Source: Paenibacillus hamazuiensis
GTDB taxonomy: Bacteria; Bacillota; Bacilli; Paenibacillales; NBRC-103111
NCBI RefSeq assembly: GCF_023276405.1
Contig: NZ_JALRMO010000001.1
Location: 3,224,001-3,288,000, forward strand
Length of the DNA: 64,000 bases
Reading direction: 5' to 3'
Below the pieces are notes generated by a model that saw only the letters and a list, made by a program, of their open reading frames with translations, did not search any database and was not told where the DNA came from. A program made the position numbers and the translations under genes. This document shows positions 1-8,908 of the stretch, in pieces. Each line of letters opens with the position of its first letter. Position 1 is the first letter of the stretch.

Positions 1-384
1 GTCGAAGATTTGTTGAAGTACATCGCCTTCTTGAAGACGTTCACGAAAGTAGCTAAGGGTGCTATGATCCGGCACGCGATCCTTGAGCCCAAGCCCCAGA
101 AACCATCGATAAGCATTATTAGAGAAAACCTCTCTTTCCAACCGTCGTTCGGAGCGAATGCCGTCAAGATACCCGATCAATAGCATCTTGAAAAGCATGA
201 TGGGATCTGCCGAGGGACGTCCATTATCCTCGCAGTAATAAGGACGGACTAAGTCGAGAATAAAGGAAAAGTCGATATGCTTATGTACTTTACGAAGAGG
301 ATGATCTGGATGAACCAGTTCCTCGATACACACCAATTCATATTCATTTTGGACATTCGGATTAGAGCGAAGCATAGGATCCAC
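1..384 (-). CDS. IS1182-type transposase, N-terminal part only
   Basis: This is the first 128 codons of a DDE transposase, and the rest lies outside the window. The visible part matches the N-terminal helical region (DUF772-like) of the full copy, with the stretch [20 protein letters not shown] typical of the IS1182/IS5-like group. The start is a GTG at 384 or an ATG three codons further in; a TATAAT-like box lies about 20 bases upstream. No catalytic residue is visible in this part. Confidence 0.85.
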   Translation of the reverse strand, partial: MDPMLRSNPNVQNEYELVCIEELVHPDHPLRKVHKHIDFSFILDLVRPYYCEDNGRPSADPIMLFKMLLIGYLDGIRSERRLEREVFSNNAYRWFLGLGLKDRVPDHSTLSYFRERLQEGDVLQQIFD

Positions 385-481
385 CGCCTTAAGAGTATAT
401 TTACATTATAACATATTAACGCGGTAATTTGTTAAAGATATTGAACGAAAAAGTAGCCTGTTGGGTTTTTCAACAGGCTGA
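1..481 (-). mobile_element. IS1182-type insertion sequence, truncated by the window edge
   Basis: The sequence looks identical to 62196-62676 of the complete copy near the other end of the window, so this is a second copy of the same element and only its transposase-start end is visible. It ends at CTGA (478-481), directly against a stem-loop at 482-505 that belongs to the neighbouring ylaN homologue. A hairpin at 456-478 with arms GCCTGTTG and CAACAGGC has a T-run on its minus-strand side and probably stops transcription entering the element. Confidence 0.9.
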
Positions 482-505
482 GTAACCTTCGCGAAGAAAG
501 GTTAC
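482..505 (-). terminator. ylaN terminator stem-loop, abutted by an IS
   Basis: The arms GTAACCTT and AAGGTTAC enclose an 8-base loop. The stop codon of the ylaN homologue lies inside the 5-prime arm. The U-tract expected after the stem on the minus strand is missing because the IS end begins exactly there. Confidence 0.75.
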
Positions 506-795
506 TCTTTTTTTGTATTCATAGCTTCATACAGCTGGGCCAAATTACGCTCCAGCTTCATCAATATTTGCTTGCCGGCCGGTTCCGATATCAGCTCCGC
601 CCGAATCGCAAAATCAATTTCCCTGGACAATCCGTACATTTGTGTATCGAGCACTTCCTCATAAAGAGGACATTTGCGGGTCGTCAAGTTTTCCATTTGC
701 ACTTCGATCAGCTTTTCTATTTTATTGGCATCTTCCTGGAGAAGATTTAACGCTTTTTGAGATAACGTGAGCATCAGATCGGATGACGACATCAA
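502..795 (-). CDS. ylaN: YlaN family protein (UPF0358)
   Basis: A 97-residue cytosolic protein with the family hallmark [20 protein letters not shown] near residues 42-61. Its length matches Bacillus YlaN (about 93 residues). YlaN homologues have been linked to iron homeostasis and to the Fur repressor in Bacillus and Staphylococcus; that role is family knowledge, not visible here. It starts with two adjacent ATG codons after a run of G residues, so the exact start could differ by one codon. It stands alone, with its terminator stem overlapping the stop codon and an insertion sequence immediately beyond. Confidence 0.88.
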   Translation of the reverse strand: MMSSSDLMLTLSQKALNLLQEDANKIEKLIEVQMENLTTRKCPLYEEVLDTQMYGLSREIDFAIRAELISEPAGKQILMKLERNLAQLYEAMNTKKE

Positions 796-871
796 ACTTC
801 CCCCCTATGTAAAAAAGAATCGTCTATCTTCTACCCACTATATTAGACGAAATTCATTCAATTCACAAGAG

Positions 872-900
872 AAAAGCATCCCCATTATCCGAGGATGCTT
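872..900 (-). terminator. Intrinsic terminator of the HPr-like gene
   Basis: Arms AAGCATCC and GGATGCTT around a short loop, followed by a T-rich stretch on the minus strand. It lies 13 bases after the stop codon of the HPr-like gene. Confidence 0.75.
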
Positions 901-912
901 GCCAAATCGCGA

Positions 913-1161
913 TTAATCTTGAATGCTGTTGATTTTCAGGTTATGCTTGGCGAATACTTCAGCCATCGCTTTCTTCGCCTCTTCGGCATCAGGACCGTGC
1001 ACATGCAGATCGTATTGGCCTGTCGTCAGCAGCGTCGTGAACAAGCCCAAGATGCTTTTCACGTCGATATACTTGTTATCGTATTGAAGTACGATGGAAG
1101 ATCTGAACTTATTCGCGGTTTGGGAAATCTCTACGATTGCGGCATTATTAGCATTAGCCAT
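913..1161 (-). CDS. HPr-like protein lacking the phosphorylatable histidine
   Basis: An 82-residue HPr-fold protein. Aligned by eye with HPr, the segment QTANKF and the later KSILGL correspond to HPr helix 1 and the Ser46 region, so the regulatory serine is kept. The active-site HARP segment of HPr is replaced by Asn-Asn-Ala-Ala, so His15 is absent and the protein cannot act as a standard phosphocarrier. It resembles Crh in logic (a His-less HPr serving CcpA) but is not clearly Crh. The ATG at 1161 is chosen because GGAGGG lies just upstream; an in-frame ATG at 1185 is less likely. It is monocistronic. Confidence 0.75.
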   Translation of the reverse strand: MANANNAAIVEISQTANKFRSSIVLQYDNKYIDVKSILGLFTTLLTTGQYDLHVHGPDAEEAKKAMAEVFAKHNLKINSIQD

Positions 1162-1288
1162 ATACGTCCCTCCAACATTTTCCAATCAGGCAAAAATGCC
1201 TTTTGGTAATATGATACCTTGGAAAGCGTTAACATGCAATAACATTTTAGAAAATGATCCACTTCCCCGATTCTTGCAAAATGAGCGG

Positions 1289-2404
1289 TTATTTTAAATT
1301 TTCCGGGTTCAGCCCAAGCAGCTCCGGAATGACGAAACGGCCGTCTTTACGGATCAGCACGTCGTCGAAGTAAATTTCCCCGCCCCCGAACTCCGGGCGT
1401 TGGATGAGCACAAGGTCCCAATGCACGGACGAACGGTTGCCGTTATCCGCCGCTTCATAAGCTTGCCCCGGCGTAAAATGCAGGCTGCCGTCGATTTTTT
1501 CGTCGAACAGCGTGTCCTTCATCGGGTATAAAATATACGGGTTGAACCCGATGCTGAATTCTCCGATATAACGGGCCCCTTCGTCGGCATCCAGCACCTC
1601 GTTGAGTCGCGCCGTATCGTTGCTCGTCGCCTCGACGATTTTGCCGTTCTCGAAGCGGAACTTGATATTCTCGAACGTAAACCCGGACTGCATCGAAGGC
1701 GTATTGTACGTGATCGTGCCGTTCACGGAGTCGCGGACCGGCGCCGAGTACACCTCTCCGTCCGGAATGTTGCGGCGGCCGCAGCATTTGACCGATCCGA
1801 TCCCTTTGATCGAAAACGTAAGGTCCGTGCCGGGAGAGACGATGCGCACCTTGTCCGTCCGATTCATCAACTGCTGCAGCGGGTCCATCGCCCGGGACAT
1901 TTTCGCATAATCGAGATTGCATACGTCAAAGTAAAAGTTTTCGAACTTGTCCGTGCTCATGTTCGCCAGCTGCGCCATCGAAGCGTTCGGATAACGCAGA
2001 ACGACCCAGCGCGTATGTTTCACCCTTTGCTCCAAATGAACCGGCTGGCGGTAATATTTATTGTACAGCTTCATCTGGGCTTCCGGCACGTCGGACATGT
2101 CGCTGGCGTTTTCGCCGGCACGGATAGCGACGTAACAGTGCATCTTTTTCATCCGCTGCATATCCGTCTCGGCCCACTCCTGAATATGCTCGGCGGTCGC
2201 GGATGTCAAAATGCTGCCGAGCACGGTGCGGTCGACCAGTTCCACATACGGACGTCCTCCGCGGGCGTAAACCTCCTCCACCAAACAACGGACGATCTCC
2301 CGTTCCGAGCCGATCATTTCGATCAGCACGTTTTCCCCCGGCTGCACGTCGAGCGAGTAGCCGACGATCCCCCGGGCCAGCTGCTGCAATCGCGGATCCC
2401 TCAA
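1289..2404 (-). CDS. M29 family aminopeptidase (AmpS/PepS type)
   Basis: A 371-residue cytosolic metallopeptidase of the thermophilic aminopeptidase family, which removes N-terminal residues using two divalent metals. Length and order match the family: an N-terminal domain opening with YSLDVQPGENVLIE, then a C-terminal catalytic half containing GEVYSAP, YIGEFSIGFNP, SSVHWDLVL and GGGEIYFDDVLIRKDGRF. These carry the usual Glu, His, Tyr and Asp metal and catalytic positions. The upstream ATG follows a purine-rich site. The next gene upstream on the same strand is the TVP38-type membrane protein, 21 bases away, so the two may be co-transcribed. Confidence 0.9.
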   Translation of the reverse strand: MRDPRLQQLARGIVGYSLDVQPGENVLIEMIGSEREIVRCLVEEVYARGGRPYVELVDRTVLGSILTSATAEHIQEWAETDMQRMKKMHCYVAIRAGENASDMSDVPEAQMKLYNKYYRQPVHLEQRVKHTRWVVLRYPNASMAQLANMSTDKFENFYFDVCNLDYAKMSRAMDPLQQLMNRTDKVRIVSPGTDLTFSIKGIGSVKCCGRRNIPDGEVYSAPVRDSVNGTITYNTPSMQSGFTFENIKFRFENGKIVEATSNDTARLNEVLDADEGARYIGEFSIGFNPYILYPMKDTLFDEKIDGSLHFTPGQAYEAADNGNRSSVHWDLVLIQRPEFGGGEIYFDDVLIRKDGRFVIPELLGLNPENLK

Positions 2405-2425
2405 ATTTTCCGCCTCCTTCTGCGG

Positions 2426-3115
2426 TTATTTTTTCCCGAATAACTTTTTCTTGAAAAAGCTGCCGATGTAGACAAGCGCGATAAGAACTGCAAGCAAAAT
2501 GAGCAGACGGTCTTTGTTTTGCCGAAAATGAAGCAGGTCGTGGCCGATGTAAGACTCCAGCAAAATCATCGGAAACTTGCCGACAATCGTACCCAAAATG
2601 AAGTTTCTTGCCGACACCTTCATGACTCCCGCGCCCAAATTGATCGCGAATGAAGGCAGCACCGGAATGATTCGGCTGATCGCGATGTAAACAAACCCGC
2701 TCCGCTCCAGCTTTTTGTTGAATTCCGATATAAAACTGTACTTTTCCAGCTTTCGTTCCACCCAATCGGACGCAAAATACCGTGCGATGAAGAAGGCGGT
2801 GATCGCTCCAAGACAAGACATTACCCAGTTGATGAGAAAACCTTCCCACAAGCCGAACAGGATGACGTTGGCGCCGGCTACGACGACAAACGGCACAAAC
2901 GGAACGACGGTCTGCACATAGACAAGTGCGATTCCAAGCGCCTTGCCGACCGTGCCCATGTCCTTCAGAACATCGCTCAGATGCTGAATGTTCATGTGGG
3001 TCAGCCTGACGCCGTGGCGCGTGTAAAACAGCTCGTACACCGCAAACCCGATGAGCAGAGCCGCCAATATGTACAAACCCGCTTTTACAGATTTATGTTT
3101 GAAAAAAGAAATCAA
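2426..3115 (-). CDS. TVP38/TMEM64 (DedA-like) family membrane protein
   Basis: A 229-residue integral membrane protein of the SNARE-associated/VTT group. It has an N-terminal membrane segment (about residues 8-28), then segments around FVPFVVVAGANVILFG, a conserved amphipathic SRIIPVLPSFAINLGAG motif near residue 150, and a C-terminal membrane helix followed by a Lys-rich tail. Family members are linked to lipid scrambling or small-solute movement; the substrate here is unknown. The start is a TTG at 3115 with GGGAGGGG in ideal position. The longer frame to 3271 has no ribosome site and overlaps the neighbouring gene, so it was not used. Confidence 0.83.
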   Translation of the reverse strand: MISFFKHKSVKAGLYILAALLIGFAVYELFYTRHGVRLTHMNIQHLSDVLKDMGTVGKALGIALVYVQTVVPFVPFVVVAGANVILFGLWEGFLINWVMSCLGAITAFFIARYFASDWVERKLEKYSFISEFNKKLERSGFVYIAISRIIPVLPSFAINLGAGVMKVSARNFILGTIVGKFPMILLESYIGHDLLHFRQNKDRLLILLAVLIALVYIGSFFKKKLFGKK

Positions 3116-3267
3116 TGACTCCCCTCCCTGCCTGCACCCCCTTATTGTAGAACAAAAGTCCCCGAAAAGGGAAGCGATCCCCCGAAGCTTATTTCTGTTG
3201 CTCTCGCAGTTCTCCCGATGATCCGCAAAAATGGCTTCGCATGGATCGCTTTGCAAGCAAACATCCC

Positions 3268-4131
3268 TCATTGCTGAGGGATGGCGAGAGGCTTATCGTA
3301 ATCTTTAAACTGATACGTCGCCCGGACGGTTTCCGCTTTGCCGGCCCCCTCCAGCTCGTAATTCAGCCCGGTTTCGATCGTGAGCTTGCTGGGCAGCTTC
3401 GTGCTGCGGCTCACCCACAGCATATAGGTGCCGGTTGCGCGGAGAGTACCGGCCATCTGCTCGAACCGGGTGAGCGATTCGCCCTCCGCCTGCTGCAGCT
3501 CCTGCTTCAGCCGGGCCTGGTCGGCTTCGTTCAGCCGCTTCTGCAGCGCAGCCGCCTTCGCCTGCGCGTCCTCGCTGACTTTGCTCTGCTGCGCGCGCAA
3601 ATCGGCGATCACGGCCTTTTGCATATCCGCCGGATCCACCTCGATGCGGAGCACCGTTTCGCCGGCTGGAGCTTGCTCCGACGTATCTTTGCTCACCGTC
3701 TTTTTCATATCGGCGAGCTGCTCCAGCTTGCTAACGGGATTCCACGCCTTAAGCAGGGCCGATTCCAGGCCGGCGCCGCTTTGGGCCTCGATCCAGCGGT
3801 CGTTCGTGCGGCTGTACAGCACGCCCTTCGTATCGCTTTCGGCGGCGGCCGCCGTGCTGCCCTCCGCTTTGCCCGCGGCCAGCTGCCGGATGTACAGCTG
3901 ATTGCGGCCGGCCAGCAGTCCTTCGAAGGCTGTCGGCATGCGCAGCGGGACCCCTTGCGAGCTGACTTCCGCAACTCCGTCGAACGCGAAGTTTTCCTTG
4001 CCGGATAAGGCCGCTATCGACGATTGAAGCAGCTCGCCGGCGTTTTGTCCGCCGCCCGGCGAAGCGCAAGCTGCACATAGCCAAGCTGCCAGCAAAACAG
4101 GCCACATTTTTGCATAACGCAGCAAATCCAT
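3268..4131 (-). CDS. Putative lipoprotein with a long Gln/Ala-rich helical segment
   Basis: A 287-residue exported protein. Residues 1-21 form a signal peptide ending in a lipobox-like Leu-Cys-Ala-Ala before Cys22, then a Gly-rich linker. The body has an N-terminal segment recalling LolA/LppX-like lipoproteins (GKENFAFDGVAEVSSQGVP) and a predicted coiled coil around residues 190-235. I cannot assign a function. The start at 4131 is chosen over the earlier ATG because AGGGGA lies six bases upstream. It follows the GGDEF gene on the same strand by about 70 bases. Confidence 0.7.
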   Translation of the reverse strand: MDLLRYAKMWPVLLAAWLCAACASPGGGQNAGELLQSSIAALSGKENFAFDGVAEVSSQGVPLRMPTAFEGLLAGRNQLYIRQLAAGKAEGSTAAAAESDTKGVLYSRTNDRWIEAQSGAGLESALLKAWNPVSKLEQLADMKKTVSKDTSEQAPAGETVLRIEVDPADMQKAVIADLRAQQSKVSEDAQAKAAALQKRLNEADQARLKQELQQAEGESLTRFEQMAGTLRATGTYMLWVSRSTKLPSKLTIETGLNYELEGAGKAETVRATYQFKDYDKPLAIPQQ

Positions 4132-4199
4132 GCATCGTCCCCTGCCTTTCCCTTCCATAGCGTTTCCCGGGAGGCGGATGTTATGCAAAATAGCGTCCT

Positions 4200-6185
4200 T
4201 CACCCCATGCGGACCTGGTTGCGGCCGTTGTTTTTCGCTTCGTAAAGCGCCATATCGGCTTTGTAAAACAACGATTCGACGCTGATTTTATCGTCCTGCC
4301 AGCTCCAATCGGACACCCCGCAGGAAACGGTGACCTGAGGGTTCGTTTCGGAATGGACGCGGGTGCGGATCCGTTCGGCCACCCGCACGGTTTGCTCGAT
4401 CGTCACTTGCGGCAAATAGACGGCCAGCTCCTCTCCGCCCCATCTGGCAGCGATATCGCTTTCACGAATACATGTTCTCATAATATGACTGACCTGGATC
4501 AAAATCGCATCGCCGATCTGGTGGCCGAACGTATCGTTCACTTTTTTGAAATGATCTATATCGACGAGGATCAGCGAGCCGCAAAAGTCCTTTTTTTGAA
4601 ACAAATGCACCTGCTCGTCCAAGTAATGCCGGACATACATGCCGGTTAAGCGGTCTGTATTCACCATACGACGCACTTCGGCATGAAGAGCGGCGTTCGT
4701 CATGGCTACCCCGACATGTCCGGACAGCGCCTGGAGCAGCTTGTAGTTGTCGTAAGTGAAATAATGCGGTTTCCGGCCCGCAAGCAAAATAACGCCGATT
4801 ACCTCCCCGTTCGCCAAAATCGGCGATGCGATCAAGGAACGGGAATTCGTTATTTCCATCAGCTTCGACTTGACCTGCGGGCTGCTCCAATAGTCGGAAA
4901 TGATGACCGGTTCCTTGGAGGTCGAGACGATGCCGGAAAATCCGTAATCCATCTCGAAGTTCTCGTTGGACAGCACGGGCAAATTGCTTGCCCGGACAAC
5001 GAGCTTGTCTTTTTCCTTGTCCAACTGCAATATACAACAGAAGTCCGCTCCGAAAATATGCAGCATCTCGGTCATCGTAAACGTAAAAATATCGCTTAGC
5101 CGCAAGCTTTGGCTGAGCCGTTTCGTCAATTCGTTGATGAGGCGGAGCTCGCCGATCAGCAGATTGGACTGCCTGTACAAAATCGCATTTTCGAAAGCAA
5201 TTCCCGCGCAGTCGGCCAGCATCGAGATAAACTGAACGTCCGCCGAATCGAACAAGCCGTTAATTAGCCGCAGCCTCAGCACGCCGTACACCCCCTGCTT
5301 TCCGGAAAGCGGAACTGCGATCGTCGCACAGTCAGACGCGCTGCCCGGCGGGTTTTCCTTGGCCGTACCCGGTTCGGAAATTTCGTAGACAGGCTGCCCT
5401 TCCATAAAAGCCCGCACGCAAATATCATCCCTGCCGCCTGCAAAAACAAGCGGCTTTACCGGGAGGCTGGAGCTGTCGTAATCCTGCGTCAATAACAAGT
5501 CGGCTTCCACGGCGGGGTACAATTTTTTCACATAATCGATCATCTCCGCCAGCACCCGATCGACGTCAATGAGCGCATTCAGCTTTTTTGCCGCTTGAAA
5601 CAGCAGCTCCCGCTTATGCGCCATATTGCTGCTCATGTCCTGCAAAACGGCAAGCTCCCTGCTGCGGCTTCGTTCCGCGGCTATTTGCCGGCAGCACTCG
5701 TATACCGTTTTAATATGCTGCAATTCTATAGCCAGGCCGTTCCCGCCATCATTATCTTCATGAGCCGCGAGCAGCAGGGCGCCGTATAGCAGTCCTTCCT
5801 CCGTGATCAGCGGAGCTGCCGCCGTTTGCACTTCCTGCAGCCATGCCGAATCGTGCTCCCGAAAAGAAACGGTCGCCTCGCTGCGCGTCGCAAGGCAAAC
5901 CGCCGCCGCATTTCTCCCGATCTCCGCGGCAGCCCAATGGTCCGGCATCCGAAACGAGCCCGCATTTCCATGCGAAGCAAGCTGTCTGCCGGACGCATCG
6001 CAAAGCGCAAGGACATCGTAACGGGCCACCAGCGGGCCCGCAAGCCGGCTCACACACAGCCGGAAAGCTTCTACCACCGCATCCGTTTCCGCCTCGTCTT
6101 CCCGCATATCCATGGGCGCCGCAGCATGAAAACCGGCTGCCCGATTCATACGCGGCCCGAAATCATCATGATCAAGTTCGCTCAT
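4200..6185 (-). CDS. GAF-GGDEF diguanylate cyclase
   Basis: A 661-residue protein with no membrane segment. An N-terminal region and two GAF-like sensor regions (roughly residues 200-335 and 350-495) precede a GGDEF domain (about 500-661). The active-site loop reads RWGGEEL, an intact GGEEF-type signature, and LVDIDHFKKVNDTFGHQIGD is the metal- and substrate-binding segment. It should make cyclic di-GMP from two GTP. No RxxD inhibitory site is obvious before the active site. The start is supported by GGAGAGGGG upstream. It is probably co-transcribed with the lipoprotein gene downstream. Confidence 0.92.
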   Translation of the reverse strand: MSELDHDDFGPRMNRAAGFHAAAPMDMREDEAETDAVVEAFRLCVSRLAGPLVARYDVLALCDASGRQLASHGNAGSFRMPDHWAAAEIGRNAAAVCLATRSEATVSFREHDSAWLQEVQTAAAPLITEEGLLYGALLLAAHEDNDGGNGLAIELQHIKTVYECCRQIAAERSRSRELAVLQDMSSNMAHKRELLFQAAKKLNALIDVDRVLAEMIDYVKKLYPAVEADLLLTQDYDSSSLPVKPLVFAGGRDDICVRAFMEGQPVYEISEPGTAKENPPGSASDCATIAVPLSGKQGVYGVLRLRLINGLFDSADVQFISMLADCAGIAFENAILYRQSNLLIGELRLINELTKRLSQSLRLSDIFTFTMTEMLHIFGADFCCILQLDKEKDKLVVRASNLPVLSNENFEMDYGFSGIVSTSKEPVIISDYWSSPQVKSKLMEITNSRSLIASPILANGEVIGVILLAGRKPHYFTYDNYKLLQALSGHVGVAMTNAALHAEVRRMVNTDRLTGMYVRHYLDEQVHLFQKKDFCGSLILVDIDHFKKVNDTFGHQIGDAILIQVSHIMRTCIRESDIAARWGGEELAVYLPQVTIEQTVRVAERIRTRVHSETNPQVTVSCGVSDWSWQDDKISVESLFYKADMALYEAKNNGRNQVRMG

Positions 6186-6303
6186 ACGGCGCCCCTCTCC
6201 GAAACTTTCATTTATTTGCTAATAATGATACTATGATTCCAGAAAAGTTGCACCAGAAATTTGCTTTCATTTTCATAGTTTATTTCATTCGATTTGTTTT
6301 TGC

Positions 6304-6331
6304 TTGACAACCGGCTTAGCAATCTTATAAA
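6304..6331 (+). promoter_or_regulatory. rpsD promoter
   Basis: TTGACA at 6304-6309 and TATAAA at 6326-6331 with a 16-base spacer, a good housekeeping-sigma promoter. It places transcription start near 6338, giving a leader of about 200 bases before rpsD. Confidence 0.8.
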
Positions 6332-6337
6332 ATTAGT

Positions 6338-6544
6338 AGTCGAGAATAAACGTCCCTGTTCCATAGAGCAGCGGTGCGTTTTTTGGTGGAAAGCAGGTGT
6401 TACCCTCACAGTTTCGATCAGCGGCGGGGCTGCGGCTGAACTTCTCCGGCGCATTCGCAACAAACGAATCGATCGAACCTGGCACATGCTTCACCCGAAT
6501 ATTTTCAACTTCAAATTTCATTTCACAAAGGAGCAATCTTTTAC
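6338..6544 (+). promoter_or_regulatory. rpsD untranslated leader, likely S4 autoregulatory target
   Basis: There is a gap of about 200 bases between the promoter and the rpsD start, containing several GC-rich segments able to pair. In Bacillus subtilis, S4 represses its own gene by binding the rpsD leader. By position this leader is the expected counterpart, but I have not folded it or matched it to a consensus. Confidence 0.5.
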
Positions 6545-7144
6545 ATGGCACGCTATACAGGTCCCAAGTTTAAATTAAGCCGCCGCCTCGGCATTTCCCT
6601 GAGCGGTACCGGCAAAGAATTGAAGCGCCCTTTCCCTCCGGGACAACACGGCCCGGGTCAACGCAAGAAGCTCAGCGGCTACGGCGTACAGCTTCAAGAG
6701 AAGCAAAAGCTGCGTCATATGTACGGCTTGAACGAAAAGCAATTCCGCAACCTGTTTGATAAAGCTTCCAAAATGCAAGGTATTTCCGGTGAAAACTTCA
6801 TGATTTTGCTGGAAAGCCGCCTGGACAATCTCGTTTACCGTCTCGGTCTTGCGAACTCCCGCGCAGGCGCACGCCAGCTCGTAGCTCACGGGCACGTTAC
6901 GGTTAACGGCAAAAAAGTGGACATCCCTTCCTACCTCGTCAGCACCGGCGATGTTATCGGCTTGCGCGAAAGAAGCCGCAACCAGGCATCCGTCAAAGAA
7001 GCTTTGGCTAACCGCAACTACTTGCCGGCATACCTGGAGTTCAATGACGGCGCAATGGAAGGCAGATTCGTTCGTTTGCCGGAACGTTCCGAGCTTCCTC
7101 AAGAAATCGACGAGAAGCAAATCGTCGAGTTTTACAGCCGTTAA
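6545..7144 (+). CDS. rpsD: 30S ribosomal protein S4
   Basis: A 199-residue S4, the expected length for Bacillales. It opens [19 protein letters not shown] and carries the S4 RNA-binding domain near residues 90-150 ([30 protein letters not shown]). The N-terminal CxxC zinc ligands found in some S4 proteins are absent, so this is the zinc-free form. S4 nucleates assembly of the 30S body and in Bacillus represses its own mRNA. The ribosome site AAAGGAGCA precedes the ATG. It is a single gene with its own promoter and terminator. Confidence 0.98.
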   Translation: MARYTGPKFKLSRRLGISLSGTGKELKRPFPPGQHGPGQRKKLSGYGVQLQEKQKLRHMYGLNEKQFRNLFDKASKMQGISGENFMILLESRLDNLVYRLGLANSRAGARQLVAHGHVTVNGKKVDIPSYLVSTGDVIGLRERSRNQASVKEALANRNYLPAYLEFNDGAMEGRFVRLPERSELPQEIDEKQIVEFYSR

Positions 7145-7163
7145 TCCTTGGCATTGCAATGCA

Positions 7164-7203
7164 AAAGCCTTGGCCCGACGAATACGTCGGCCAAGGCTTT
7201 TTT
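7164..7203 (+). terminator. rpsD terminator
   Basis: A long stem (AAAGCCTTGGCC with GGCCAAGGCTTT, extended by GACG/CGTC in the apex) followed by a T-run. It lies 20 bases after the rpsD stop codon. Confidence 0.92.
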
Positions 7204-7204
7204 G

Positions 7205-7312
7205 TCGTTTAGGAAAATTTTCCGCAGCTAATTTTTGTAGATAGCCGGAGGGCCTCCCCAAAAGTACCGGAGCAGACTTCGATCCTGATTTCACTTTTGG
7301 GGGTGAGCCTGC
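7205..7312. repeat. Dispersed intergenic repeat type 2, copy 1
   Basis: This stretch after the rpsD terminator shares an ordered series of blocks with 37668-37760: CGCAGCT, AATTTTTG, a CCGnnAGnG segment and a final TTTCACTTTT followed by G residues. Both copies begin right after a terminator hairpin. No coding capacity is evident. Confidence 0.5.
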
Positions 7313-7313
7313 C

Positions 7314-8570
7314 TTATTGAAATTTGGCGAGATAGTAGTTTTTCTTGCCGCGGCGCACGATGATATATTTGCCGTGCATCCTGTCGGCTGCCGTTAACGT
7401 TTTATCGAGCTCCGTCGTACGGACTCCGTTAATATACACGGCTCCGCTTTCGATATCCTGACGGGCCTGGCGTTTGGATGGCGCCGCCTTCACTTCGATC
7501 AGCAGATCGATCAGTGCAATTTCTGCCCCTTGAATTTCCGTGGACGGCACATCCTGGAACGCTTCTTCGATCTCCTGCTGCGATAACCCGCTCACATCAC
7601 CGCTGAACAGCGCCGCAGTAATTTTCTCCGCACTGATTCTGGCCTCCGTGCCGTGGACGAGCTCGGTCACTTCCTTCGCGAGCCTGCGCTGCGCGTCGCG
7701 TTTTTCCGGCTGCGTCTTGAGCAGCTCTTCCAGCTCCGCGATCTCCTCGGCGTTCAGGAAAGTAAAGTATTTCAAAAATTTCACAACATCGTTGTCGTCG
7801 GTATTAATCCAAAACTGGTAAAACTGGTAAGGCGACGTTTTGCCCGCATCAAGCCAGATTGTTCCCGACTCGGTTTTGCCGAACTTTGTGCCGTCGCTTT
7901 TCGTAACAAGCGGTATCGTTAACCCGAATACTTTGGCGCCGCTCGTTTTGCCGATCAGCTCGAGACCCGCCGTGATGTTGCCCCATTGATCGCTTCCGCC
8001 GATTTGCAGCGTGCAGCCGATATCCTGATTCAGCTTGTAAAAGTCGTACGCCTGCAAAATCATGTAGCTGAATTCCGTAAACGAAATGCCTTTCTCCAGC
8101 CGGGAATCGACCGAATCTTTGGCCAGCATGTAGTTGACGGAAAAGTTTTTCCCGATATCGCGCAGAAAATCGATCACGTTCAACGGCCCGATCCAGTCGT
8201 AGTTGTTGACGGTCTTCGCCGGGTTATCCTTGGCATCGAAATCGATAAATTGGGAAAGCTGCCTTCTCAGCTTCTCCGTCCACTCATCGACGATCTCCTT
8301 GGAGTTGAGCGTGCGTTCGTTCGCTTTGCCGCTCGGATCGCCGATCAGTCCGGTGCCGCCCCCGACAAGAGCAACCGGAATATGGCCGGCCTGCTGAAAC
8401 CGTTTCAAGCACAAAATCGGAAGCAGGCTGCCGATATGCAGGCTGTCCGCCGTCGGATCGAAACCTACGTACAGCGTTACGCGCTCTTCCGCCAGTTTTT
8501 TCGTCAGTCCTTCGCGATCCGTTACCTGATTGATCAGGCCGCGGTACTCCAAATCCTTTAAAATGTCCAT
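7314..8570 (-). CDS. tyrS: Tyrosyl-tRNA synthetase
   Basis: A 418-residue class I aminoacyl-tRNA synthetase that charges tRNA-Tyr. The ATP-binding HIGH signature appears as HIGS at about residue 45 and the KMSKS loop as KFGKT at about residue 230. A C-terminal S4-like RNA-binding domain (from about residue 350) helps bind the tRNA. The length matches bacterial TyrS. The ATG at 8570 is chosen because it starts the usual MDILKDLEYRG sequence and follows GGGAGG. It is preceded by a T-box leader and convergent with rpsD. Confidence 0.97.
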   Translation of the reverse strand: MDILKDLEYRGLINQVTDREGLTKKLAEERVTLYVGFDPTADSLHIGSLLPILCLKRFQQAGHIPVALVGGGTGLIGDPSGKANERTLNSKEIVDEWTEKLRRQLSQFIDFDAKDNPAKTVNNYDWIGPLNVIDFLRDIGKNFSVNYMLAKDSVDSRLEKGISFTEFSYMILQAYDFYKLNQDIGCTLQIGGSDQWGNITAGLELIGKTSGAKVFGLTIPLVTKSDGTKFGKTESGTIWLDAGKTSPYQFYQFWINTDDNDVVKFLKYFTFLNAEEIAELEELLKTQPEKRDAQRRLAKEVTELVHGTEARISAEKITAALFSGDVSGLSQQEIEEAFQDVPSTEIQGAEIALIDLLIEVKAAPSKRQARQDIESGAVYINGVRTTELDKTLTAADRMHGKYIIVRRGKKNYYLAKFQ

Positions 8571-8591
8571 CTTTTTATTTTCCTCCCTGGT

Positions 8592-8905
8592 AAAAAATAA
8601 AAAAAGCCTTATCATCCTAAGGGACGAGAAGGCTTCTGGCTCGCGGTACCACCCTAATTAAAACCGCTGCGTAACGGAATCGGACCGACTCACGCAGACA
8701 AGTTTTCACTCTGATCGGATAACGGGATGCTCCCGGCAAAAAGCTACTGAATCGCCGCAATCGCATCGACCGTTCGCTTTTCCTGCTCCGGACGGTAATT
8801 CGCTGCTAAAAGCATGCACCGGCTCGCACCTGCCGCCGGCTCTCTGAGCCATCGTCTTTTACGCTACTGATGTCCATCAACGCATTCGTCATATACATTT
8901 TAAAA
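8592..8905 (-). promoter_or_regulatory. T-box riboswitch of tyrS
   Basis: Read on the minus strand, the leader contains the T-box hallmark GGTGGTACCGCG (around 8640-8655), followed by an intrinsic terminator (about 8598-8634, AGCCTT paired with AAGGCT and then a T-run). Upstream is a Stem I region with the usual GC-rich arms. A TAC triplet within a GAATTACC segment is a candidate tyrosine specifier codon. Uncharged tRNA-Tyr should stabilise the antiterminator and switch tyrS on. Confidence 0.92.
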
Positions 8906-8908
8906 TTG

